64,000 nucleotides of DNA, taken from NCBI RefSeq assembly GCF_020921035.1, contig NC_063151.1:20900934-20964933 (forward strand), given 5' to 3'. This document shows positions 46,868-59,101 of the stretch, piece after piece. Below the pieces are notes generated by a model that was not told the origin of the DNA, did not search any database, and was given only the letters and a program-made list of their open reading frames with translations. Both the position numbers and the translations under genes were made by a program. Source of the DNA: Rhodamnia argentea. Its lineage: Eukaryota > Streptophyta > Magnoliopsida > Myrtales > Myrtaceae. Numbering within the stretch: position 1 is the first letter of the stretch; every line of letters begins with the position of its first letter.

Positions 46868-47262
46868 CGAGAGAAAATGACCATTCTATATCTCTTGCTT
46901 CCTTTTCCATCCCCAACTGCAGATTGGTACGTGTCTGAAGGACGATTACGATTCCTTCACCGTGGTGCTCAATTAAAAAGATATAAAGGGGAAATAGAAA
47001 GGAGGGAGAGAAGTAGAATGGCTAAATCGAGAGTTTTCCACGTCCACCGAAAGAGACAAAAAGTTGTGCTGGAATTTTCTATTTCACACTGCATTGGGAA
47101 AGAGAGACCGGGACTTAACACTCAGTAGACCAAATCAGATAAGTAAAGGAGCACGAATTTCATTTTGAGTGTAATTTAGGGTTGGAAAATACTTGATCGA
47201 TGGTAAACTTTGTATTCTTGAAGGCTGGCTCTCCGTGTAAAGAAGGTATCATTACTCAGACC

Positions 47263-50200
47263 GAGGAAAATTATCCAAAAGTACTAAATCTATCAAATTT
47301 TGGCCAATTCAATCCTAAGTCTCTTAATTTTGCTAATTAAGTCCTAACTATTTTAACACTATGCCAATTGAAACTATTCATCTAATTTTAATCTAAAATC
47401 GTTAACTTGGATATCGATGGTGCCACGATTGACGTTTGGCACTAATGTTAACAATTTTATAATTTTTTAAAAAATTAAAATTTTATTTTTATTTTGAACT
47501 TTATATTTTTTTCGCTTTTTTTCTATCAAGCCTAGTAAGGGTTGCCGTCGAACCCTCGCCAACCACAAGCTATGATGCATCGACACGCTCTCAGAGCCAT
47601 TGTGAGACACATATCATGTGTTCGACAAGTGTCCAACACGCTCGGACATGCAGTAAATGCGTGTCAGACTTTCGATGCGGTCAACGAGCCAGACACCCCG
47701 ACGACAAGCGAGTCAGTGAGGGAGATTGGGGAGAGGCGGTGCGTGAGATTGGAGGAGCCAAGAATGGACGGAAGGTAGGGCAGCTGTCTGGAATCTGCTT
47801 CCTGAGGTCAAGGAGAGGAATATGGTCAAGCGACTTCGTGATGGATGTGTCTCAGTCTTCGAAAAGGTTTAAAAATATGGAAGGAGAAAGAGAAGAGCGA
47901 TGTATTGCACCGTTTTCTTTCTCTTACAGGAGACGGCAGCAACGAGGAGTCGCTCGTAGCGGCGGAGGAACTCCCAGTGGGTTGGCTCCCAACACCTAGC
48001 GTTGAGCCTTGTCATGATGTGGTGGACGAACGACAGTGGCATCACCGGGTGCATCCCCAACCCAAGCATGGATAGCACCAGGACCTCCATCCTTTACACC
48101 GTCTTCGCCTCGAACTCATACCTCGCGTCCCACCGTTTTCGACTCATGCTCAATGGTCTCTCTAGTCTCTAGGGCAAAGATAGAGAGTGCGAGGGAAAAG
48201 GAAGAGCGTAGAGAACACAGTAGATAGGGAGAGAGAAAAGTGAACGAGAGGAGCAATAAGTAATCAATGAGAGTTGTGCACATGGTAATACTTTTGAAAG
48301 TGAATTTCGGCTTCAAAAGTCCTTTTGGAGCAGAAATTCACTTGGCAACGTAGGTCGGGCAGTACACTTCTGTTTGAGAAATCAACTTCTAGTGAGAAGT
48401 TGATTTTTCTACTTGTACTCAGAAGCAGAAGTTGATTTCTCATTACATAAATTCTTTTGGTAACTGTTGAAAATTTTTACTTCTAAAACATTATTAATAC
48501 AAAATATTCTATGCAAAATTATTGTCGGTGGCAAAAAAATTTCTACTTCATTTTAAAAATATTTAAATTTCTTTAAAAAATAATTATGTTATTTAAAAAT
48601 ACTATTTGTTTTTTAAAAATAAAAAATATTATTTACTTTTTACTCCAGTGGTCGAAGACGATAACTCGGGCAGGTACATGGCGGAGGTCGGCAGTAGAGC
48701 GTGGCGATGGGCGGTGTGGTAGTCGATAGTTGGCAGTGGTGGTCGGCGGTTGGCGACGGTCGCAGCTGACGGAAGTCGGCGGTGGGTGGCCTCGACGGTA
48801 GGCGGCGGACGGCAAGGAACGACGAAAATCACAAGCGGTGATGGGTGGAGGTTGGCGGTGGCCGGTTGTTGGTAACAAGAGGCGGTCGGTGGGTGGCGGA
48901 GATTGCGAGCTGCAATGGGTGGCGGCCAATAGAGGTGGGCGGCGAATGGCAAAGGTTGTAGGCAGTGATAGGCGGAGGTCCGTGGTTGGCGGCAGGAGAC
49001 GGTCGGCAGGTGGTCGTAGTTATGAGTGGCTATGGGTGGTGGCGGATGGATGCTTGCGGTGGGTGGCGGCAGGTGATAGTTGGCATTTGGAGGTGGCTGC
49101 AGGCCGTGATGGGCGGTAGCCAATGGAGGTCAGCTGTTGGTGGTAGGGGGTAGTGGGTGGAGGTGGTCAAGGGTGGCAATGGGTGGCAGCGGAGGTCGAC
49201 CGAGGTGAGCGTGGTCGAAAAGAGGGTAAACCGAGAAGTATATCTTGATTTTTTTTTGTTGTTGTTAAAGAAGTACTTTTTAAGTTGAGAAGCAGCTTTT
49301 TTTAACTTCTCGGATTAGGAGAAAAATAACTCAAAAGTGAAAATTTCTTTCAAAAGTAAATTTTTTTACCAAATAGATTTCTGCGTCAGAAGTTACATTA
49401 CCAAACGGATTTATGCTTCAGAAGCACTTATGGAGGAGAAATCTACTCAAGGTGTGTTGCCATGCACACCCGTAACTTATGAAGTAAAAATTCATTTGGT
49501 AAAAAATTTTACTTCCGAAAGAAATTTCCACTTCTGAAGTAAATTTTCACTTGTGAAGTTGTTTTTCCCTCAATTTGATAAGTTAAAAAACAATTACTTC
49601 TTAACTCAAGAAGTACTTCTCATCTCACTTTCTTTTCATTACGCCCTCACCCTCTTTTCGACTATGCTCGCCTCTGCCAACCTTCGCCGCTGCCCACCGC
49701 CGATCACCGTCGACCACCACCCATTGCCGCGCACGACCATTGCCACCCCCGATCATTACTTGTTGTTGCCCTTCGCAGACCTCCGCCGGCCGCCACCCGC
49801 AATCGTCGCCACCCTCTAACCTCCCCACGTCGCCAACCACCGCCAACCTCTGCGATCGCAGCCCACCACCATGCCACCCGCCGACCACCGCCACCGCCAA
49901 TAACAACCGCTGACCATAGCCCCTTTTTGGCCGCAATAGCCGCCCTCGCCGCCAACAACCGGTTACCGGGGTGTCGGTGTTGGTGCTACTTATACCACAA
50001 GCAAGGGCCGGTGATCCTAGTTGGCCACTAGGTGAGGGCCACAAAGCCTTCGCTGGGCTTGGCAGAAAAAAAAAAACGAAAAGAAAGAAAGAAAAAATAT
50101 AAAAGAAAAAGGAAGATAGAAATAAAAAAACTTAGGAACTTTTAAAAAAATTAAAAAAATTATCCACATTAGCTCCTGTTGTGCCACATAGGATGACTGG

Positions 50201-50352
50201 CAGTGTATGTCGGTGATTCCAGCTAAACTTTGGTTGGATGAACTCAATTGGTAAAGTGTCGAAATGTTTAGGATTTAATTAGTAAAATTAAGAAATTTAG
50301 GATCAAATAGGCCAAAATACAATAGTTTTAGGAGTTTTTGGACAATTTTTCC
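47263..50352. mobile_element. Large foldback element, 3.1 kb, with nested palindrome
   Basis: Left end GAGGAAAATTATCCAAAAGT and right end (reverse complement) GGGAAAAATTGTCCAAAAAC, each followed by TCCTAA-type sub-repeats as in 28447-29470. The interior holds a second palindrome: GGT/GGC-rich 48650-49210 and its CCR-rich counterpart 49660-49970, plus 'agaagttgatttct' arms near 48360-48440 and 49260-49620. Flanks ACTCAGACC and TTAGAACGA are only loosely alike. No transposase; long open frames inside (e.g. 48629-49123, 49625-50044) are low-complexity artefacts. Confidence 0.6.
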
Positions 50353-51027
50353 CTTAGAACGAACCACATATATCTTTGGTATTCTGCGGTCGATAACTTG
50401 ATCGTTCAGTATTAGACTGGAATAGCAACATCCCTTAGTTTCCACGTTATTTCACAACATGAGCTGTATAGACTAGTATGTTTTTCTTAGTTGGTCATTA
50501 TTCATTGATGAGTCCGTTCACATAATCAGAACGAGAGGGAGGGGAAGACTGGATTATCCATGGTAGACTAGATTATTGTTGATGCAAAAACCAACAAGAA
50601 CTTTGAGTAATTAAAGAAAGAAAAAAATAGAAATAATCCAGTTTCTTCTTCCATAATTTCACGCTTTATCTTCCAAGGTCCCACATGAAAGTTCAATTGT
50701 CCAAATGCAAATTCTACAATCATGATGACATATAATCTAAAATATTCTATCTGCCCTTAGCCAGATGTGACTGTTATGTCATCTCACATATAGTGTAACA
50801 TGGTTTCTCTCAAATCCTATCCGATAAGGATTATTGGGATGTTATAAGCTTTTTCAGGGGGCATCGAAGGCTTTTCGCATTGAGAGGGAACGTCAGCAAA
50901 GATTATTGACTTGGTTGTTGACTAGATGGACCCAGTTTTCTATAAGTACGTCTCTATTATACTTGGTCCAACAACATGCCCCCGAAAACAAAGAAAAGCC
51001 TACCCCGAATAACCTAAACAACCTCTC
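50353..51027 (+). promoter_or_regulatory. Upstream region of the receptor kinase gene
   Basis: TATAAGT at 50941-50947 lies 81 bases before the ATG and is a plausible TATA box. An ATG at 50834 starts a frame overlapping the gene in another register; it lies upstream of that TATA box and is probably not transcribed. 50474-50576 has a paralogue at 45437-45540. Confidence 0.4.
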
Positions 51028-54000
51028 ATGGCCTCATCTCAAGAACAACCCTCAGTGTTTTTCCTCGCTTATGTCGTTCTCGTGCTTATGCAAGAATTGC
51101 CATGTCTTGCTTCATCTCGAAGCTCTTCTCTAGTGGCCCTTGCGGGTGCTAGTAACCAAACGAGAAATGGGGAAGCGGAGGCACTCCTAACATGGAAGTC
51201 TAAGCTAGACAGCCAGAGCCGCTCCACTTTGTCTTCGTGGATTGGAAGCAACCCTTGTTCATGGCGCGGGATCGATTGTGATCCTCTAGGCAGCATCGCG
51301 AGCTTGAACCTTTCAGATTCTGCCATATGTGGTACGCTTCATCATCTTAATTTCTCCCAGTTGCCTAGCTTGGCCGCTCTAAAGCTTGCCAACAACTCGC
51401 TCTTCGGTCCTATCCCTCAAGAAATTGGAAACCTCTCATCTCTCTGGACACTCGATCTCTCTGAGAATAACTTTAGTGGCTGTATACCTGATGCAATAGG
51501 AAAGTTGGGAAATTTGGCGAACTTACTCCTCAATGAGAACAATATCTCTGGCTCCATTCCTTCCAGTATAGGAAACTTAAGCAAGCTCACTCAGTTGAAT
51601 CTACGAGCGAACAATCTGAGGGGCTTTCTTCCTACCGGGATGAATAATCTCACATTCCTCACATATCTACGGCTATCTCATAACGATCTGGTTGGCCAAT
51701 TGCCACAAGAAATATGCAGTAGCCAGGCTCTTGAATTTTTGAGTGCATCAAATAATCACTTCAGTGGACCCATCCCAAGAAACTTGAAAAATTGTTCGAG
51801 TTTGCGTAGAGTTAGGCTCCAAAAGAACTTGCTCAAGGGAAATATAGCCGATGCTCTTGGTGTGTACCCCTACCTGTATTATGTCGAGTTGAGCGACAAT
51901 GAACTTTACGGTGAGTTACCACCGACATTGGGTGACTGTAAAAATTTGACGAGCTTGAAAATCTCCAACAATAAAATCTCTGGCACCATACCACCTCAGC
52001 TTGGGAACATGAATCAGCTGGTCATACTCGACCTCTCTTTAAATAATATTGCTGGGGAAATTCCTAAAGACCTAGGAAAATTGAAGTTGCTGCTAGAGCT
52101 TTTATTGGAATGCAACTATCTTGGAGGCCACATCCCTCAAGAACTTGGAGCATTGTCCAGTCTACAAAAACTCAACATTGCAGGAAACAACTTGGGTGGC
52201 TCGGTTCCTAGACAACTTGGGGAGTGTTCGAAGCTTCAATTTTTTAATTTAAGCAGAAACAGCCTTGGCACAAGTATTCCCGACGAGATCAGCAAGCTTC
52301 AATCTCTTGAAGTTCTCGATCTGAGTCAAAATTTGCTCACAGGAGAAATACCTGGAAAACTTGGGCTATTGCACAAATTGGAGACACTCAATCTCTCACA
52401 TAATCAGCTCTCCGGTTCCATTGCGTCGACCTTTGATGATATGGCAAGCTTGACGTCAATTGACATATCGTACAATGAGTTAGAGGGTGCCTTACCAGAA
52501 ATTCCAGCCTTTCGCAATGCTACAATTGAAGTTGTGAGAGGAAACAAAGGCTTGTGTGGAGTTATTGCTAGTCTCAAATCCTGTACAGAAAAAACATCGA
52601 AAGGTAAGAACACAAGCAAAAAGTTGCTGCTAATTTTGATTCCTCCTTTAGGATGTCTACTTTCTTTGCTTCTTGTTGTGGGAGCTTCAAGTATTGGATG
52701 CCGAAGAGTAAGGAAAGCAGAGGCTAGTTCGATTGATGGAAGCAGTGAAAACCCGTGGGCTATATGGAGCTTTGATGGAAGAATGGTTTATGAGAGCATC
52801 ATCGAAGCCACGGAGGAGTTTGATGCCAAATATTGCATCGGCGTGGGAGGACAAGGCAGTGTCTACAAGGCCCAGTTGCAAACAGGGGAGATTGTTGCTG
52901 TAAAGAAACTTAACGACTCACCAGACATCGAAATGGCCAGTCAAAAAGCATTGGAAAGGGAGATCCGTGCTTTAACCGGAACTCGGCATCGGAATATTGT
53001 CAAGCTCTATGGATTTTGCTCGAGTTCTCGACATTCATTTTTGGTGTACGAGTTCTTTCAATTTGGCAGCTTGAAGGACGTATTGAACAATGAACAGAGA
53101 ATAACAACATTTGATTGGAATAAGAGAGTGAATGTTATTAAAGGTGTGGCTAATGCTTTATCCTACATGCACCATGAATGCTCACCTCCTGTTATTCATA
53201 GGGACATATCGAGCAAGAACATTTTATTGGATGAGGAATACGAAGCTCACGTCTCTGATTTTGGCACGGCTAAGGTTCTGCAACCTTATTTATCCAATTG
53301 GACATCATTTGCTGGAACCTTTGGATATACAGCTCCAGGTAACTTTATTTAATCAATGATTTCTCCACGTCATCTATAGATTGCAAATAATTCACCAAGG
53401 TTTCGTGTTTTCCTTATTTAGCAAATCGTAGGACAATACTTGTTGTCTTAGCAAGTATCAAAAAAGCAACTGAGTCCATGATTGAAAAAAAAAAAAAAAA
53501 AAAACAACCCAAGCAGTACAATCAAGTACTTCTAGTCATTCCTAATTTAGTATCTCGACTAGGTTGATTGAAAGTTAAAACTCAGTTCCTTAGAATTTTT
53601 GATTTTGTTGGAATTTTTTTTTAAATTGCTTATCTAAGTAAAGTGAACGGTTCATTAATTTTCTGCTATTGAATGAAGTTAGGAACTTTTTTAATAAAAG
53701 AAAATGTTAAAATTGTTAAATCGAGATTGTGTAATTTTTGAATAACTGGTTAAATTGAGTAAACTCTACGTCAAAATGAGCGTGTGATGATGAAGTGGTC
53801 AATGAATAACCACAGCAATTTTTCTGACAATTTTAGTCGGATTTGTTTGAGGTATAGGAAGGTTCAGCTTCGCAGTACTACAAAGTTCAAACTGCTTTCA
53901 TTTATGAAGTGAATCACGAAAACTGTCCGTTAAATGGCATTACCAAGAACTTGGCCAAAAAAAGCTGGCATCAATTAGTAGTAGGCAATAAATTGCTTTT

Positions 54001-54398
54001 TTCCCTTTGTAGAGCTCGCATACACGATGGAAGCGAAGGAGAAATGTGATGTTTATAGTTTCGGAGTGGTGACATTAGAAGTGATCATGGGAAGACATCC
54101 GGGCGATCTTGTATCATCTCTCGCATCCTCGTCTTCAGCTTCATCAAGCAATTCAACAACTTCACATTGGCCACTACAACAAGTTTTAGATAAAAGAGTT
54201 CCATACCCAATAGGCGACGTGTTAGGACAAGTGGCTTTCATTGTGAAGATGGCACTTTCATGCTTAAATCCGAAACAAGAGCATCGTCCAAGCATGCAGC
54301 AAGTATCTCAAGCAATATCTGCTCATAGTTCGATCAGGATAAGCTCGTCAGAGGACATAAAATTGGAAGAGCTAGTTGATCCTAGATGCTTCAGCTAA
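51028..54398 (+). CDS. LRR receptor-like kinase, MIK2-type
   Basis: Two exons, 51028-53338 and 54013-54398, phase 1 junction inside the Ala-Pro-Glu motif; 898 aa, stop TAA. In order: hydrophobic signal peptide (about 1-28), LRR N-cap with C77/C84 (CSWRGIDC), sixteen 24-residue LRRs at about 108-491 (pattern LxxLxLxxNxLxGxIP), C-cap cysteines C510/C519, a transmembrane helix (about 533-557), then a kinase with glycine loop [12 protein letters not shown] (604-), Lys626, HRD 724-726, DFG 744-746 and APE 769-771. All catalytic residues are intact and it is an RD kinase. Family knowledge: MIK2 and relatives of LRR-XII sense peptides such as SCOOPs at the plasma membrane; it is shorter than MIK2 (fewer LRRs), so the ligand is unknown. 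An Asn-rich set of glycosylation sites is present in the LRRs. Confidence 0.93.
53339..54012 (+). other. Single intron of the receptor kinase gene
   Basis: 674 bases, donor G|GTAACT at 53338/53339 and acceptor TTTGTAG at 54012. The position, splitting the Ala-Pro-Glu motif codon, matches the intron I expect in this subfamily. A poly-A run lies at about 53485-53505. Confidence 0.85.
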
Positions 54399-54534
54399 TG
54401 ACATTTTGGTCTTTCCTATGCAGCTTGTGTAGCATGTTCTCTCTGTTTTTGTTTTTTCTTTCCTTTCAAGGATGGTATGTACTACACCACTAATTTTCCC
54501 AATGATCTATTAGCTACTTGAAGCTTTTGGAAAT

Positions 54535-54657
54535 TGTTGAAGTTGTTGCCTCACATCGCCTGATAACGAGTTTTATTTGCTCTTTATATTCATGTGATCT
54601 TCCTCCATTTATCAGTTTAAGCTTTTAGGTTGGATTTTCTTACATGGTATCAGAGCC
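54535..54657 (+). mobile_element. TRIM-like LTR (110 bp) with primer site
   Basis: TGTTGAAGTTGTTGCCTCAC ... TTTTCTTACA (54535-54644) starts TG and ends CA, and TGGTATCAGAGCC follows immediately (54645-54657), a perfect initiator-tRNA primer site. It resembles the pieces at 18228-18970 in the 'tgttg..gttg.cccacatcg' opening. No second LTR located. It lies 137 bases after the receptor kinase stop codon, so it may sit in or near its 3' untranslated region. Confidence 0.65.
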
Positions 54658-55574
54658 ACTGTTATCCCTTTTCGCAAATGTGCGTCCACCCTCCATTAGT
54701 CAATTTCCATGGTTGGACTTTCTAATAGAAATAATTGCATGTCATGTACAATCTCTTAGGATATTTGACTGTCGTGGCCTTCTCAGAGGTGTACCACCAA
54801 AAGGAAAGCTAATGGACTACTAAGGGTGACTGATCTATTATAAGTCGATTAATGATTCAATTTGTTTGGGAGTCGTCATAATCAATTCGCATCCTTCTTG
54901 TTGGCGATATGTGCGCGTGGAAAACGTGGGATCCCGAGAGCGCGATGTCGTCTCTTGGGTGGCAAACCAATCCATCACTGATTGCATTTGGTTTTGTCCT
55001 CTCCTGTGAATCTACAAACAACAATTGTCCCTCTCAGAGAGAAAAAGATGGATTCCCCTTATCTCTTTCCCCGCTAAAGCACTTTTCTTATCAATTATTG
55101 CTCTTTCGACCGCCACTTGACTGCTCGTGTATAGTGGATGGAAGACTAGCCAAGTCAATGGCGCACAGCGTGAAACAAGAAAGATGTTAGGATTAGGCAC
55201 ATAAATCATAATGAAGTAAAGCGTAAAAGTGAGAAAAAAAATTAAGAGATAAGGTTTATCCTGATTCACCCTTAAATTGAGGCTACATTCAGTAAATGAC
55301 GTGCTTTCCTATCGATGGTGAGTATGAATCACATCCCAAGAAAAGAAATGATCACACATGTAAAGAAGGCTCCGTTCTTTTACGTCCTTGCATTTTTCTC
55401 CTTGGTGAATATATGTTTCTTTCAATTGACATACCTATCTTTTGGAGTGGGGATGATCATAGATAGACTTATGGTGATGGTGGGATCACTACTTGCCCTC
55501 CAACCTTTTTCCCAATATTACACCAACGGAGCATATCACCAAATCCCATCTCCACAAAACATATCAAAGGGTGC
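54658..55574. other. Intergenic, nothing recognised
   Basis: Open frames at 54909-55190 and 55315-55623 have no domain. Confidence 0.35.
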
Positions 55575-55845
55575 ATTCATTTTACAGAAAATGAATGATT
55601 TGGTAAATATTTATCTAAAATGATGACTTGTATTGCCTACAAAAATGAATGAACGAAACAAATTTTTACCATCCGCGGAGATACTTAGAAATAAGTTGTC
55701 GTCAACAGTAAAATTGCTTCTTCTTTTTTTTTTTTGTCGAAATAGTAAAATAGCTTTTATTGATTAACTATTTCAAGCAATATAAATGATCGTTTTTTTT
55801 TAAAAAGTATTTCAAATCGTTCATTTTCACCAAATAAAATTTCCT
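55575..55845. mobile_element. Probable third copy of the palindromic MITE
   Basis: Left AAAATGAATGATTTGGTAAA and right CGTTCATTTTCACCAAATAA are inverted partners, with ATGATGACTTGTATTGCCTA / GCAATATAAATGATCG arms as in 46622-46867. The middle is more diverged. Borders approximate. Confidence 0.45.
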
Positions 55846-55859
55846 TATAGAACTTCAGT

Positions 55860-56324
55860 CCACAAAGACTTAGGAAGTTTGGAGCTGCTAAGCATTCTTC
55901 GCACCATGTCCAATAAATTTCAATTTCTTCTTTTTGCTAGACCATTCTGGTCCGGAGACATGATGTATTGAGCAACTATCACATATTATTCAAGAAACTT
56001 TGCAAATGGACCAAGTGCTTGTCCATCTTCAGTGCATCCACTATAGTGTTCTCCATGTCTACTTGATTTCACGATCTTAATCGCTTACTTGCATTGTTTC
56101 TCTACTGCGATTTTGAACACCTTAAATGAATCTAACGCTTCATGCTTATTATGAAGTAAGTAGAAATACATGAAGCGTGAGTAATCATCTATGAAAGAGA
56201 TGAAGTACTTCTGACCATACGAGTGCATATCCGGATTACATATGTCTGCAAGTACGATTTCTAATATTTATTACTCCTCTTGGCACTTTTGTTTGACTTG
56301 TTGTTTTTCTTTTCCTTTGTGCAG
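55860..56324 (-). pseudogene. Copia integrase core fragment
   Basis: Minus-strand text includes YFISFIDDYSRFMYFYLLHN, EALDSFKVFK and EDGQALGPFAKFLE, followed by a DQNG block and SSSKLPKSLW, all conserved in the copia integrase core. Several stops and at least one frameshift make it non-functional. Confidence 0.85.
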
Positions 56325-57756
56325 TGTCGCGACCTAAAAAAATAGACGAGTTAATTTTCGGGCTAATGGATTATCGGGTTAATTAATTAACTAACCTAAC
56401 TCGGACTCTCCCAAGTCCATACCAAATCGCAACTTAAGGTTCAAATAATTAACATGCAACGTGTTTTGAATTTGGAGTCGCCACTAATTATTTTCGGTAG
56501 GTTGATTAGAAACCTAAATAAAATAGCGGGAGAAAACTATCTTATTTCCGCGAACCGGAGATTTTGAATTCGGGGATTTGGTTACGCTAGATTACTCTAA
56601 CGCCCTTTCGGTACCATTTTCATGAAAAATATTTGATTTGGCAATTTTGATGGATTTTACTTGAAATTCAAAGATGCGATTTTTTGGTTTTTTCTTCTTT
56701 TTTATGGGGATGTAAAACTTTGTACGATATACACCATGGGTGATTTAGAAAGAAAGAAAACGCAGCCAGTCACGAGTATTTATAAAAATAAATTAACATG
56801 TAATAATGCTAAAATTTGGAACACGTGGCATGTCTAAAATAAACAAACAAATGTTCAAACCAAACGATTACATTTTTGTAGATCGAGATGGAAATGATTA
56901 CCTTCTATTACACAAAATCTTACTCACATACACATTATAGTTCCCTTCAAGATCTCGGAGTTGGAAGAACGCGGCTGTCGTCGAAAATGGCAAGCAATGG
57001 CGTTGTTGGGTGGCGAGAGGCGAAATATGTGTCGGGACTCGTCGAAGATGATGCTCGACTAAAACTCTTTTCTTCACTCTCGAATTTTCTCTTCTAATTT
57101 TTCTCAAGAACTCTCTTTTTCCTCTCTAAAAATTCCTCTAAAAAACTCTCTCAAAACTCTCTCAATTCTCTTCCACTCCCCCCTTCTAAAACTCTTCTCA
57201 AGAGCTCTCTACCTTCTCTATCACCAAAATTCTCCTCTTCTTTTATAGGCAAAGTTCCCCATCCTTCATTCTTCATCTTCACTTCTTCACCTTCCATTTT
57301 CATCTTCTCTTCTTCATCTTCATTTCTTCACCTTCCATTTTCATCTTCCCTTCTTCATCTTCTCTTCTTCATCTTCCCTTCACCATCTTCCTTTCATTAT
57401 CTTCTCTTCACCATCTTCCTTTCATTATCTTCTCTTCACCATCTTCCTTTCTCCATCTTCTTTTGGTATTTGCAATGCAATCCCTGAAGTTTCAAGTATT
57501 TGCAATACAGTCCCCGAAGTTTTAAGTATTTGCAATACGGTCCCCGAAGTTTTAAGTATTTGCAATATAGTCCATGAAGTTTCAAATCTTCTCGGTGTAT
57601 TTTTCCATCCCGTGCCTAGTTTAGACGCATGCTAAATTAAGTGTTCTGCTTGCCCAATTATATGCCAATGCAATGTACGCTAAAAATAAATATGTGAGAT
57701 GATTTTTTTATAATTTTTATGTAAAAAATAGATTAGTCAAAATTTAGGCGTCAACA
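56325..57756 (-). mobile_element. Solo LTR, copy 2, 1432 bp, TSD TGCAG
   Basis: Inverted near-identical copy of 37067-38517: minus strand starts TGTTGACGCC and ends GGTCGCGACA. Flanked by perfect TGCAG at 56320-56324 and 57757-57761. It lies inside the integrase of the older copia relic. Its 69-codon frame (57107-56898) differs from the first copy by one residue (Arg for Ser at position 14). Confidence 0.93.
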
Positions 57757-57960
57757 TGCAGTCCACGCATGTGTCATAATCAGTGAAATCTAAAGTATTA
57801 AGTGCTCCATCATTTACTAATTTCTTAATTCTATTAATGGAGATATGTCCCAATCTCTAGTGCAACAACATAGATGAATCTTCATCCACTATGCATCATT
57901 TCATACAAGCATTATCATGAACATGCATTGCATTATAAAGGCAATGTCTTACAAGTTAAT
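57757..57960 (-). pseudogene. Copia pre-integrase fragment
   Basis: Minus strand reads the pre-integrase pattern (RLGHISINRIKKLVNDGAL-like, with a His and Cys-x2-Cys end) just upstream of the LTR insertion point. Contains degenerate positions. Confidence 0.75.
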
Positions 57961-58369
57961 TCGAAAAAGTCCATCAAACAAAATACCATTCCTAAAAGTT
58001 TCGGATTTAAATTATAAACTGAAGTTTGAATATGAAAAGTTAAAGGAATAAAATGGTGATAGTCTTGAAACATAAATAAAGTTTCTAGAGAAACTTGGAA
58101 CATAAAATGTCCTTTTCCAAATTCAAAATAAAATCACTATTGAGATCTAATTTGCATGTCCCAATAGCTTCTACATGTAAATGCATCTTGTTTCTTGAAT
58201 AGATGCATCATTCACTTTTTGCTGGTTCCTGTGGTTTTGAAAATCCTGTAAGGAATTCTAAATGTGGATTCTAGATCCAAAATCAATCTATCAAGTGTTG
58301 TGACTCATATCAACCATATTAGATTCATAACAGACACATGAGATTGCATTACCTTTCTTCTCGAGGCGG

Positions 58370-59101
58370 GCCTTAAGTTTCTAGCAATCCACGAAGTGTT
58401 AATATGCTCTTTCTTTTTATAGAAGAAGCGTTTGGATTCCTTCTTAATGTCAGCTTAGGTAAGTATTTTATTCTTTCCTTTCTACTTGCCTCTACAGTTT
58501 CATCATGTTGCCAAATGAGCATTTTCTTCCGATTCCATAAACAACGTTTCTTCCTCTTGAACACACATGGTAATGAGTTTGTTAATTGACTATTTTATTT
58601 TAATGTGTGTTATAAGAAATCTTGAAAGATGCCTATTGTTGTGGGAGAGTATTTAGAATGTAGTACACAAGAAAAAAAAAATAGATATCTCAATCTCAAG
58701 GTTCCTTAGCTAAGCCCTAGTGTCCCCATCTTTATGATGTGCTCATGCACACCACTAACACTAATTAGCATCGACGATAAAAACTTCATAATTATGGTCA
58801 TGGCATGCGCTTCTTCTGAAGTTTCAAATTGCGCACCAATATCCTCTAGCAATGCTTTAGTATTATCATGCTAAGCAACTCAACCATGAATGCTAGCAGA
58901 AATTTTAGTTCTTATAAGCATTACACTAAGGCAGTTGGACCATTCCTGTTGTTCATAAAAAGCAACTTCAGCCGGAGTACTAGCATCGGTAGGAGTAAGT
59001 GGTTCATCTTTCCGAATAGCATAATCAATGTTTGTGCACTCCAATTGACGAAGGAGTGCTAGCATAATCATTATCCTTCCAAAACTTGTAGTTGTCACCA
59101 T
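58370..59101 (-). pseudogene. Copia gag (UBN2-type) relic
   Basis: Frames 59101-58880 (AEVAFYEQQEWSNCLSVMLI, RTKISASIHG) and the continuing text with LLEDIGAQFETSEEAHA and VHEHIIKMGTLGL match the gag domain found in many plant copia elements. The chain is broken by stops; the last readable piece is near 58373-58564. Confidence 0.75.

Noticed and set aside
48629..49123. Several open frames rich in Pro, His, Thr or Gly, Trp, Arg on both strands (to 50044)
   Set aside because: All come from GGT/ACC-biased repeat arms in the 3.1-kb foldback element; frames are open on both strands because of composition.
50834..51133. 99-codon frame overlapping the start of the receptor kinase gene
   Set aside because: Different register, no domain, and its ATG lies upstream of the likely TATA box.
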